19,144 nucleotides of DNA. Source: GYS-P2D sp964489125. GTDB taxonomy: Bacteria > Bacteroidota > Bacteroidia > Chitinophagales > Saprospiraceae. The translations under genes and the position numbers were made by a program. Below are positions 6,255 to 13,248 of this stretch, piece by piece. The stretch covers positions 1-19,144 of the forward strand of contig CAZAXY010000075.1 of assembly GCA_964489125.1 (NCBI GenBank). The letters are read 5' to 3'. The notes below the pieces were generated by a model that saw only the letters and a program-made list of their open reading frames with translations, did no database searches and was not told the DNA's origin. Each line of letters opens with the position of its first letter. The stretch's first letter is position 1.

Positions 6255-6613
6255 CGTAGTCTTTTTGCTTTTATTAAATAGTAGAGTGCCGCTAGCGAAC
6301 ATAAAAGTAATCCGAAAAACTCTCTTGACAACTCTATATAGGGACTCTCTGCCTTCATGCTTTCAGTGATAGAAGGCATGCCATCAGATATCCAAGATTG
6401 CATATGCGTGATATAGGTACTCATCCAGATCATATAAAATATTAAAACTATAGCTGTCCCAATCAAAAAATGCCGATCTCGATATGCATTGAATGCGATG
6501 TATGCAATCAATAAATAGGGAGGCACCCACTTAATGGCATCGCCATCATTGAGTTGTACGATGGCAAAGAGCAGGAATACAACTACTACAATTATTTCTG
6601 ATGCTCTTTTCAT
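6251..6613 (-). CDS. TMEM220-family small membrane protein
   Basis: From the ATG at 6613 the product has 120 residues and four hydrophobic segments (about 6-20, 31-45, 49-66 and 97-113). The motif VQLNDGD at 19-25, followed by KWVPPYLLIAY, is the signature I associate with TMEM220 proteins (usually Q.NDPD then W..Y). Here the usual proline is glycine. An upstream in-frame ATG at 6658 would overlap the aminotransferase gene by 29 bp; the 6613 start leaves a 16-bp gap and begins right before the first membrane helix. The stop overlaps the metalloprotease start by 4 bp (ATGA), so the two are translationally coupled. The biochemical role of TMEM220 proteins is unknown. Confidence 0.75.
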   Translation of the reverse strand: MKRASEIIVVVVFLLFAIVQLNDGDAIKWVPPYLLIAYIAFNAYRDRHFLIGTAIVLIFYMIWMSTYITHMQSWISDGMPSITESMKAESPYIELSREFFGLLLCSLAALYYLIKAKRLR

Positions 6614-6629
6614 TATAACTCGATACCCA

Positions 6630-7835
6630 TCATGACCTTCGATATTGTTCTTCAGCATAATCCATTGCCGCCAGAAGAATATCTGTTGCCTTATCTAGGT
6701 CATCAATGGTTGCAATCAACGGCGGCGCCAATCTAAAACTACGATTGTTAAATAGGAACCAATCTACCAGTACGCCGTGATCTATGGCATAGGCGACTAT
6801 ATGTTTGAGATATTTCAGCTTTGTGATTTCAACGGCCATCATAAGACCAGAACTACGGATCTCTTTGATCAGCTTGTGATCTAGTTTTTGTCTGATGAAT
6901 AGTTCCTTTTGTGAGACTGATTCAATCAGTTTATCATCAAGTAACACTTCAAGTGTGGCGAGGGAAGCAGCACAACTTACAGGATGCCCACCGAAGGTTG
7001 TTATGTGACCAAGCACAGGTTTGTTGATTAGGCAATTCATTATTTTTTTGCTGCTGACGACACCAGCTATTGGCATTCCTCCTCCCATAGCTTTGCCGAT
7101 GAGCATTGTATCTGGAACAATCCCATATTTCTGATGAGCAAAGAGGTGTCCAGTTCTACCAAATCCAGATTGTATCTCATCTAAGATAAATAATGCTCCG
7201 ACCTCGTTGCAACGCTGTCTAATCATTTGAAGATATCCAGAGTTAGGCAGAATTACGCCAGCCTCACCTTGCACAGCTTCGATAATAACACAGCTGGTTC
7301 GTTCTGTGATTAGATTGATATGATCTACACTGTTAAAGTCTATGTGTTTGATTCCGGGCAGAAGGGGCAGAAACGGCTCCTTATACTCTTGATCACTCCG
7401 TAAGCTTTCAGCACCCTGAGTAGATCCGTGATAGGCATTGCGAGCACATATTATCTCATACCTGCCAGTATATCGCTTAGCGATCTTCATGGCAAGTTCT
7501 GTGGCTTCGGTACCAGACATGAGGTAATAGATCGATTCAAAATGATCATCCAACTGATCTATGAGGAGTTGTGCATAAGAGGTTTGTGGAGATTGATTAT
7601 GTTCGCCATATACCATTGTATGCATGTAGCGATCTACTTGGTCTTTGACGGCCTGAGTGACCTTGGGATGACAATGTCCTAGCGAACTAACAGAGATGCC
7701 CGAGTTCATATCATAGTAGCGCTTACCAGAAGTATCATAGATATGAATGCCTTTGGCATGATCAATTTCAAGAGCCATTGAGAGGGGGCTTGTCTGTGCC
7801 ACATAACTAAGAAATAAGTCTTTTTTGCTGATCAT
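6630..7835 (-). CDS. Class III pyridoxal-phosphate aminotransferase
   Basis: The 401-residue protein starts MISKKDLFLSYV. An upstream in-frame TTG at 7883 is a less likely start. Numbered from ATG 7835, the fold-type I class III landmarks are present: SGTEATELAMK (PLP phosphate loop, ~107-117), NAYHGSTQGAES (~133-144), FILDEIQSGFGRTG with the cofactor aspartate (D219), and LIGKAMGGGMPIAGVV with Schiff-base Lys248. It is related to ornithine/acetylornithine and other omega-aminotransferases and is usually annotated 'aspartate aminotransferase family protein'. The amino donor cannot be fixed from sequence. It is the first gene of a four-gene minus-strand operon ahead of the membrane protein, metalloprotease and kinase, with a -7 box at 7924-7931. 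Confidence 0.9.
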   Translation of the reverse strand: MISKKDLFLSYVAQTSPLSMALEIDHAKGIHIYDTSGKRYYDMNSGISVSSLGHCHPKVTQAVKDQVDRYMHTMVYGEHNQSPQTSYAQLLIDQLDDHFESIYYLMSGTEATELAMKIAKRYTGRYEIICARNAYHGSTQGAESLRSDQEYKEPFLPLLPGIKHIDFNSVDHINLITERTSCVIIEAVQGEAGVILPNSGYLQMIRQRCNEVGALFILDEIQSGFGRTGHLFAHQKYGIVPDTMLIGKAMGGGMPIAGVVSSKKIMNCLINKPVLGHITTFGGHPVSCAASLATLEVLLDDKLIESVSQKELFIRQKLDHKLIKEIRSSGLMMAVEITKLKYLKHIVAYAIDHGVLVDWFLFNNRSFRLAPPLIATIDDLDKATDILLAAMDYAEEQYRRS

Positions 7836-7923
7836 TTTTGCTGATTGGTCATCTTGTTGGAAAATAGCCGACTGACGCTTCAATTCATTAAGCCTATCCT
7901 AACAATCTACCTATTTACAGGCT

Positions 7924-7944
7924 CAAAAGTATTTCTTACTTTTG
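7924..7944. promoter_or_regulatory. Perfect palindrome made of two divergent TACTTTTG -7 boxes
   Basis: CAAAAGTA (7924-7931), five bases (TTTCT) and TACTTTTG (7937-7944) form a perfect inverted repeat. Read outward, each half is TACTTTTG, an exact match to the TAnnTTTG promoter box of Bacteroidota. One half points at the aminotransferase operon (minus), the other at the thioredoxin-like pair (plus). I see no good -33 element at 17-23 bp for either. The site may be a dual promoter, an operator, or both. An outer inverted repeat, GCCTATCCT (7892-7900) and AGGATAGGC (7982-7990), roughly surrounds it. Confidence 0.55.
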
Positions 7945-7973
7945 AAAACTACTGCCTGAGATCATAATCAACC

Positions 7974-8015
7974 CAACTTAAAGGATAGGCCAGGAAAATA
8001 TCCTTCCTAAAGTTG
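7974..8015 (+). promoter_or_regulatory. 5'-leader hairpin ahead of the thioredoxin-like operon
   Basis: CAACTTAAAGGATA (7974-7987) can pair with TATCCTTCCTAAAGTTG (7999-8015), with a small bulge, around an 11-nt loop. It lies in the untranslated leader, ending 25 bp before the ATG at 8041, with no T-run after it. It may be an mRNA stability or regulatory structure. It matches no riboswitch class that I recognise. Confidence 0.35.
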
Positions 8016-8040
8016 AGTTATAAATCAAGATCAAGTTAGC

Positions 8041-9204
8041 ATGATGAAAAATATTTCAGTCGCATTACTCTTATTGAGCTCTTCCATAATTTTTGGACAG
8101 GGGATCAACTTCTTTCACGGAACTTGGGAAGAAGCGCTACAGCAAGCCGCAAAGGAAGAAAAGTTAATTTTTGTGGATGCTTACGCCAAATGGTGTGGTC
8201 CATGTAAGCGCATGGCTAAGAATGTCTTTACTCAGCAATCTGTAGGAGATTATTACAATGAGAACTTCATCAACATGAAGATTGACATGGAAGAAGGAAT
8301 GGGATTAACCTTTAGGCGGGATTATCCTGTTAGAGCCTTTCCTACTTTGATGTTTATTGATGATAAAGGGGAGATTGTCAGAAAGGAAGTAGGAGCCAAG
8401 CAAGTACCTGGTTTCATTGCATTGGGCGAGGATGTCGTTGGCTCGTATGACAGATCTGGGGAGTACGAAGAAGAATATGTGAAAGGCAATCGTGATTATA
8501 ACCTTGTATTGGAGTATGTAAAAGCGTTGAATAAATCAGGAAAGCCTAGCAGCAAGATAGCCAATGATTTTCTTCGAAATAATAAGGACTTATCTGAGGA
8601 TCGGTTGACAGACTTTCTTTACGAGGCCGTTACAAGTACTGATTCGAGAATATTTGATCTCTACGCACGCCAACTTCCAGCCGTTCAGGCTAAATATGGG
8701 GATGAAGCGGCTATGGACAAAATAAGCCGAGCTGGTGAGGCTTCTTTAGAAACCGCCATTGCTTTTGAATCTATGGATCTCCTTGAGGAGACACACAAGA
8801 TTATCAATCATTATAATCCTACCTATGGCGAAGAATTCAGATTGAAATCATATTTAGAATTTGCTCGTGCCACCAATGATATATCACTGATGCGCGCATC
8901 TATTCTGGAGATGACAGAGTCTGTAGTAACGGATAGTCAAGCTAAAGTAGATCTTGTCGAAGAGTTGATGTTGTATCAAGTGCTAGATGATGAAATTGCC
9001 AATACCTCAGAAGAGATCATGAGTAAAGTCGTAAAGAAAAGCGATCAACCAGAGTATAGACTGCTATATGCCCAGATATTGCATCAGAACAAAAAAGACA
9101 AAAAAGCGCTCAAGGAAGCTCAAAAAGCATATAAATTAGTGGAGGAAGGAGATGCTTGTCATGATGAACTACAAAATTTCATCCAAAGCATCAAAACCAA
9201 ATAA
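8041..9204 (+). CDS. Exported thioredoxin-fold protein with WCGPC active site
   Basis: The 387-residue protein has a signal peptide (MMKNISVALLLLSSSIIFG, cut near residue 20). A thioredoxin-like domain at ~25-140 carries the redox pair WCGPCK at 51-56 and a cis-proline loop, RAFPTLMFID. FHGTWEEALQQAAKEEKLIFVDAYA is the usual start of the DUF255/thioredoxin_7-like group. The remaining ~240 residues are helical and TPR-like without a clear consensus; the end (ILHQNKKDKKALKEAQKAYKL) resembles a TPR helix pair. Likely role: periplasmic disulphide reduction or isomerisation, possibly with a bound partner. It is followed 16 bp later by a paralogue, so the two form an operon with the divergent promoter region upstream. 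Confidence 0.85.
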   Translation: MMKNISVALLLLSSSIIFGQGINFFHGTWEEALQQAAKEEKLIFVDAYAKWCGPCKRMAKNVFTQQSVGDYYNENFINMKIDMEEGMGLTFRRDYPVRAFPTLMFIDDKGEIVRKEVGAKQVPGFIALGEDVVGSYDRSGEYEEEYVKGNRDYNLVLEYVKALNKSGKPSSKIANDFLRNNKDLSEDRLTDFLYEAVTSTDSRIFDLYARQLPAVQAKYGDEAAMDKISRAGEASLETAIAFESMDLLEETHKIINHYNPTYGEEFRLKSYLEFARATNDISLMRASILEMTESVVTDSQAKVDLVEELMLYQVLDDEIANTSEEIMSKVVKKSDQPEYRLLYAQILHQNKKDKKALKEAQKAYKLVEEGDACHDELQNFIQSIKTK

Positions 9205-9220
9205 GGAAACTACCTGCTTC

Positions 9221-10468
9221 ATGCGCCTATTACTATTACTGAGTTTTCTCATGCTCTATGTGCCAGATATGGTAGCATCCATATCTTTCAAGCGAATCGA
9301 GATAGATAGGGCAATCGAAGAAGCAGCTCAACAAGGTAAGTATGTCTTTATAGATACTTACGCCGTCTGGTGCAAACCCTGCAAGCAGATGGATCAAGTT
9401 TTTAATGATCCTGAGTTAAGTGAGTTTTTTAATGCGAACTTCGTCAATATAAAGATTGACATGGATAGCCGCTATGGCAAATCCATAGCACCAAATTATG
9501 ATGTGGTATGGTTGCCTACATTAATTATTCTGGATAGTGAGGGAAATGTAAAAAACAAAGTAGATAAGATCGTCGATGCTGCTGAACTACTACACATAGC
9601 TCAAGAGGCCGTCAGACCAGGTCAGGTATATGTAGACGAGGGTTTCGCCAGCAATCCTTTTGGAGGAGCAAGTACAACTGCGGCTCCAAAAGAGAAGAAA
9701 CTTATCACAGAAGATAATGCTCCTATACTATATGTTCATGATGATCGTGCATCAAGTGGTCGCCCTCATATCATGTATCATGAGGCTTATCTTCACGTTA
9801 TGTTGCAAGATGGTAAGCAGTATCAGGTTGCCAAGAAGTATCTGTCCACTCAGGAGGATTGGTCGACCGATAAAAACATAAAGTTCATCTTCGATTTTTT
9901 GCATACTACTAATAGCGGAGAGTTCGATTATTTTTTGAGTAATAAGCAGAGATTCATCGACATAGTCGGTCAGGAGCAGGTTGATCGCACGCTAAGTATT
10001 TTGTCATACGAGCGTCTCTATAATGGATATCCACGACCAAGCTTAGAGGAGGCCATAACGTTGTTTAGCTATGTAGAACGAGCGCAGGCGGATGAGCGTG
10101 CGTATAAGTACTATCTAAATAGGCTCAACGAAGAGAAAAACTACGGAGAATACAGGAAAGTTGCTGAACACTATCTTGTTGAGATCAACCCTTTTGATGA
10201 TATGGTGATGTATCAACACTCCTACAATCACCTTATAGATAAGCGAGAAAATGCGAATCTCTCTGAATGTCTCAGATGGGCGCAAGAGGCAGTGATATAT
10301 AATGATGAGAGCGCTCAATATCATCTGCATCTGGCAAACATATACTTTGCGCTGAGCAAAAAATCAGAGTCCATGAGACACTGCGACAGAGCTCAAGAAC
10401 TCGCCATAGCACAAGGCATAGATGCCTCCCAAATCACCAAACTGAGAAATCAGCTCAAAGAATTATAA
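9221..10468 (+). CDS. Exported thioredoxin-fold paralogue with WCKPC active site and TPR-like C-terminus
   Basis: The ATG at 9221 gives 415 residues beginning with a signal peptide (MRLLLLLSFLMLYVPDMVA). An earlier in-frame ATG at 9152 lies inside the previous gene and would add a polar stretch before the signal. The thioredoxin domain (~22-135) has WCKPC at 50-54 and the cis-proline loop WLPTLIILD. Lysine in place of the usual glycine between the cysteines changes the redox potential in related proteins. A linker follows, and then helical repeats ending in a recognisable TPR pair (QYHLHLANIYFALSKKSE, ~370-390). It is paralogous to the upstream gene, with a much changed C-terminal half. Probably a periplasmic oxidoreductase; partner unknown. 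Confidence 0.83.
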   Translation: MRLLLLLSFLMLYVPDMVASISFKRIEIDRAIEEAAQQGKYVFIDTYAVWCKPCKQMDQVFNDPELSEFFNANFVNIKIDMDSRYGKSIAPNYDVVWLPTLIILDSEGNVKNKVDKIVDAAELLHIAQEAVRPGQVYVDEGFASNPFGGASTTAAPKEKKLITEDNAPILYVHDDRASSGRPHIMYHEAYLHVMLQDGKQYQVAKKYLSTQEDWSTDKNIKFIFDFLHTTNSGEFDYFLSNKQRFIDIVGQEQVDRTLSILSYERLYNGYPRPSLEEAITLFSYVERAQADERAYKYYLNRLNEEKNYGEYRKVAEHYLVEINPFDDMVMYQHSYNHLIDKRENANLSECLRWAQEAVIYNDESAQYHLHLANIYFALSKKSESMRHCDRAQELAIAQGIDASQITKLRNQLKEL

Positions 10469-10474
10469 TTTCAA

Positions 10475-11242
10475 TTAGTATAAATCAAGCTCCGCTATTA
10501 CTGGGCAGTGGTCGGAGTGCATGACGTCCTTGTACATCCGACATTCCTTCAATTTTTTACTTAACTCATCAGTAATAGAGATATAATCGATGCGCCACCC
10601 CTTATCTCTTTGGCGTGCACCAGCTCGATAACTCCACCAACTATACAGACTTTCTTCAGGATAGAGTGATCTAAATGCATCCACGAAACCACTATCAAAC
10701 CACTCTGCCAGCCAAGCACGTTCATCAGGTTTGTATCCAGAAGGCTTGTCCTTGCGGTCAGGATTGTGGATATCGAGGCGGTCACGGACTACGTTATAGT
10801 CGCCTACTACAACCAAATTTTTGTGATTCTTCTTCATCTCAGCTATCCATGGTCCGAAGTCATGTAGAAACTCCATCTTAAACTCATGGCGTGCATCACC
10901 ACTCGAGCCAGAGGGGATATAGACATTGACTAATGTCCAGTCTTCGAAGTGTGTGATAACCGTTCTGCCCTCTATATCATAGCGCTCGATCCCAATACCT
11001 GTTTCAATGCTTTTAGGTTCTATTTTGGTAATAGTGAGTACACCGCTATATCCTTTCTTTATTGCGCTATGCCAATAGTGCTTATAGCCGAGTTCTTCAA
11101 GCTGAGTCATGTCGACTTGCTCCGGGTGACTCTTAGTCTCTTGTATACAGATGATGTCTGGAGAGTCTGACGCTATCCATTCAAAAAGCCCTTTTTTGAT
11201 TGCGGCTCTGATGCCATTAACGTTATAACTGACTAATCTCAT
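10475..11242 (-). CDS. xth: Exodeoxyribonuclease III (AP endonuclease family)
   Basis: The 255-residue length is normal for ExoIII/ExoA. Catalytic landmarks are all visible: N7 in SYNVNG, E35 in CIQETK, Y108 in VNVYIPSG, D148 and N150 in VVVGDYNVVRD, the DIHNPDRK segment, D219 in GWRIDYI and the final SDH (243-245) with the catalytic histidine. The enzyme cleaves DNA at abasic sites and has 3'-5' exonuclease and 3'-phosphatase activity in base-excision repair; it is cytoplasmic. The gene lies 6 bp after the membrane-anchored orphan gene, so the two are probably co-transcribed. It is convergent with the thioredoxin pair (6-bp gap) with no clear terminator between. Confidence 0.93.
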   Translation of the reverse strand: MRLVSYNVNGIRAAIKKGLFEWIASDSPDIICIQETKSHPEQVDMTQLEELGYKHYWHSAIKKGYSGVLTITKIEPKSIETGIGIERYDIEGRTVITHFEDWTLVNVYIPSGSSGDARHEFKMEFLHDFGPWIAEMKKNHKNLVVVGDYNVVRDRLDIHNPDRKDKPSGYKPDERAWLAEWFDSGFVDAFRSLYPEESLYSWWSYRAGARQRDKGWRIDYISITDELSKKLKECRMYKDVMHSDHCPVIAELDLY

Positions 11243-11248
11243 TAATCC

Positions 11249-11989
11249 TTATAGCTCTATGGGATTGCTGTTGAATCCTAAGTCCGACCAGTTCTGACCA
11301 GACTTGATATCAGTCATCGGAATATCCATATTCATCAGGCTCAAAGTGTGCGCTTGAGCAACTTTTGCACCACCTGCGAGTGTGGTATAGTCCGACCAGC
11401 TGGTATATACACCTCCCACTGGAATGATTTTAGCCCACATCTTATATCCAGTAGGAAGACCTATATCATCGACGTACCACAGATATTGATCACCAGGAGT
11501 TACTCCACCAGATTCATAGGTGATGAGTAGGCCTTCTTTGCCATCTGCATCTACGGCCATATCTCTCTTAGTACCTGGATCAAAAACTTTATAAGGGGCA
11601 CTAAACCAAAATGAATCATTACACCAAAAACCCCATGCGGTCTGGATTGCCTTGGTCTTATCGTCTCCGCTGAGCTCAGCATCTGCTTTGTAGGCTTTAC
11701 CGTCTACTTCATCCATGTCGAGATGAACTACATAGTCCTTCCACGATACTCGAGAGTTATTATTTACCTTATCCCAGACATAGTGATGACCACCTGGGAA
11801 TGACCATTGCACGTAATTCAGTGTATCCCATGCAGGCTTATTCATTGCTGTCAACACCTGTTGAGCCACCGCATCAGCATTGCCTTCTACTATTTTAGGC
11901 TTTGATTCACTGAGCACAAACTTGACTATGAGAAATCCGATGAGCAGAAGCACTACAAGCGCTATGAGTATCCTTTTAATCCATTTCAT
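11249..11989 (-). CDS. Membrane-anchored extracytoplasmic protein of unknown function, 246 aa
   Basis: An N-terminal basic stretch and one hydrophobic helix (about residues 6-26) anchor the protein. The rest is a ~220-residue extracytoplasmic domain rich in aromatic residues: LNYVQWSFPGGHHYVWDK, FWCNDSFWFSAPYKVFD, YLWYVDDIGLPTGYKMW. The strand-rich pattern, with a D-Q-Y-L-W-Y-V/P-T-G-Y-K-M-W section, recalls the lipid- or ligand-carrying half-barrel folds of the LolA/LolB kind. I cannot claim membership. The ATG at 11989 starts right at the anchor. Its stop lies 6 bp before the exonuclease III start, which suggests an operon, though no functional link is apparent. Confidence 0.65.
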   Translation of the reverse strand: MKWIKRILIALVVLLLIGFLIVKFVLSESKPKIVEGNADAVAQQVLTAMNKPAWDTLNYVQWSFPGGHHYVWDKVNNNSRVSWKDYVVHLDMDEVDGKAYKADAELSGDDKTKAIQTAWGFWCNDSFWFSAPYKVFDPGTKRDMAVDADGKEGLLITYESGGVTPGDQYLWYVDDIGLPTGYKMWAKIIPVGGVYTSWSDYTTLAGGAKVAQAHTLSLMNMDIPMTDIKSGQNWSDLGFNSNPIEL

Positions 11990-12178
11990 AAGTTGGAGAA
12001 TTTGAGAGGTAAGTTAAGTAGCTTCAATTAAATAACAGTCTGAACAACATATAAGATACGCTATAGAAATTAGCGATGAGAACAATTCTACTACAAGCAT
12101 ATATGTCAAGGTCTATCTACGTATTCGTCAAAAATACGTCACAACAGGTGCGTAAACTAAACTGGACGATAGCCGAGT
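11990..12178. other. Non-coding stretch before the pseudogene scar
   Basis: No recognisable gene is present. A 7-bp inverted repeat (ACGTATT at 12119-12125 and AATACGT at 12133-12139) has no T-run, so it is not an obvious terminator. It lies ~40 bp beyond the stop codon of the formimidoylglutamase remnant. An open frame of 37 codons starts at 12076 but resembles nothing. No TAnnTTTG box was found ahead of the gene at 11989. Confidence 0.5.
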
Positions 12179-12301
12179 TTAAGGCATAACTCTTACAATA
12201 TGATTTACTATTCTTGCGACTAAGTTGGCAGTGATATCATCAAAGTCATATGTTGGATTTAACTCTGCGATATCACAAGAAAACTGCCTTCTTAGATTTG
12301 A
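12179..12301 (-). pseudogene. hutG: 3' remnant of a formimidoylglutamase/arginase-family gene
   Basis: On the minus strand, 12286 down to the TAA at 12181-12179 encodes QFSCDIAELNPTYDFDD, then ITANLVARIVNHIVRVMP. This is the characteristic C-terminal block of arginase-superfamily enzymes, and the form DIAE.NP..D.D..TA.L.AR is typical of formimidoylglutamase (HutG), which releases formamide from formimidoylglutamate in histidine breakdown. The rest of the ~320-residue enzyme, with all metal-binding aspartates, is missing: an in-frame stop precedes the fragment and it has no start. It lies back to back with a truncated LysR gene 28 bp away. Family assignment is from the short block only; agmatinase or another arginase relative is possible. 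Confidence 0.6.
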
Positions 12302-12314
12302 TTAGATAGTCTAA

Positions 12315-12581
12315 ACAATTGACGATGACAGTGGATTCACCCCGATTGTAAGTCATAACACGATCCACTCCAATTCTATTTACAAGCTCGTAGAGCATGG
12401 ATTTGGTGTGTCTATTGTTCCCAGATCCTTAAAAATGGATCATCTGCAAGGAGTTAAATTTATTGATTTAGATAGATTAACTCACCGAACTACCCTAAGA
12501 GCTGTTTGGAAAATGAACAATTACAACCCAGCTATGACTGAATTGATAAGGATTCTCGGCGAAGTCCAGTTCTCAAATTGA
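12315..12581 (+). pseudogene. 3' remnant of a LysR-type transcriptional regulator gene
   Basis: From just after an in-frame TAA (12312-12314) to the TGA at 12579-12581, 88 codons are open with no ATG near the start. They read as the end of a LysR substrate-binding domain: SGFTPIVSHNTIHSNSIYKL, then VEHGFGVSIVPRSL, then GVKFIDLDRL, and finally TLRAVWKMNNYNPAMTELIR. The GxGVSIVP turn and the late L.AVW..NN.NP motif are classic for the family. The DNA-binding half (~60 residues of HTH) and most of the effector domain are gone, so it cannot act as a regulator. Its stop lies 3 bp from the stop of the convergent response-regulator gene. Confidence 0.75.
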
Positions 12582-12584
12582 CAA

Positions 12585-13226
12585 CTACTCCACTATCCCA
12601 TACTTATAAGCTGCACTGACCAACCCTGCTGTATTGCGCACGCCAAGCTTGCTAATCATATTGCGCCGATGACTCTCGACAGTTCCAAAGCTTATGCATA
12701 ATTTCTTTGCGATTTCTGCTGTCGTTTTTTCGTCGATAATCAATTGTAATATCTCCTTCTCACGTCGAGATAACGAGGGATGGAGATTTTCGTCTTTGAC
12801 AGCTTTGTGCTTATCAGGATATAACATAATGTCTATAATCTCTTGATCAAAGTGATTATTACCCTTATGGACTTCTTTGATGGCGTGAATCAGTTCCTCT
12901 TGACCCGAATTTTTTAGGAGATAGCCGCTAGCGCCATAGGTCATAAGTTTCTGAACCATCTTACTCTCTGAGATCATGGATAGAACGATGATCTTAATCT
13001 CGGGATTAAACTTCTTGATTGCCTTACAGGCATCTATACCGTTCATCTCAGGCATGTTGAGGTCGAGGAGTACGATATCCACTTCATGCTCCTCGATATA
13101 GGCGAGTGCTTCCTTGCCGTTGGTCGCCTCGCTGATCACTTCTATCTGATTAGTATTAGAGAGCATAAGTTGTATGCCTTCTCTTACGAGTTGATGGTCG
13201 TCTACAATGAGTATTCTAATGGGCAT
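12585..13226 (-). CDS. NarL/FixJ-type response regulator (receiver plus LuxR HTH)
   Basis: The 213-residue protein starts from the ATG at 13226; a TTG at 13235 is also in frame. Receiver domain ~1-120: acidic pair D9/D10 in IVDDHQ, phospho-acceptor D55 in VLLDLNMPEMNG, and a conserved lysine in YLLKNSGQ. LuxR-type HTH ~145-205: LSRREKEILQLI, then TAEIAKKLCISFGTVESHRRNMISKLG. It is second in the minus operon, 22 bp after the secreted-protein gene. The TPR histidine kinase at 16920 is of the HisKA_3 class that pairs with NarL-type regulators and is the obvious candidate partner, although it is encoded in the divergent operon. A likely target is the palindrome pair at 14289-14328. Confidence 0.9.
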   Translation of the reverse strand: MPIRILIVDDHQLVREGIQLMLSNTNQIEVISEATNGKEALAYIEEHEVDIVLLDLNMPEMNGIDACKAIKKFNPEIKIIVLSMISESKMVQKLMTYGASGYLLKNSGQEELIHAIKEVHKGNNHFDQEIIDIMLYPDKHKAVKDENLHPSLSRREKEILQLIIDEKTTAEIAKKLCISFGTVESHRRNMISKLGVRNTAGLVSAAYKYGIVE

Positions 13227-13248
13227 GTGCCGCAAGATAGTTGCTTTT

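Noticed and set aside
12076..12189. A 37-codon open frame (MRTILLQAYMSRSIYVF...) on the plus strand
   Set aside because: It resembles no family, overlaps the 3' end of the formimidoylglutamase remnant on the other strand, and has no promoter or conservation evidence. It is as likely to be chance.
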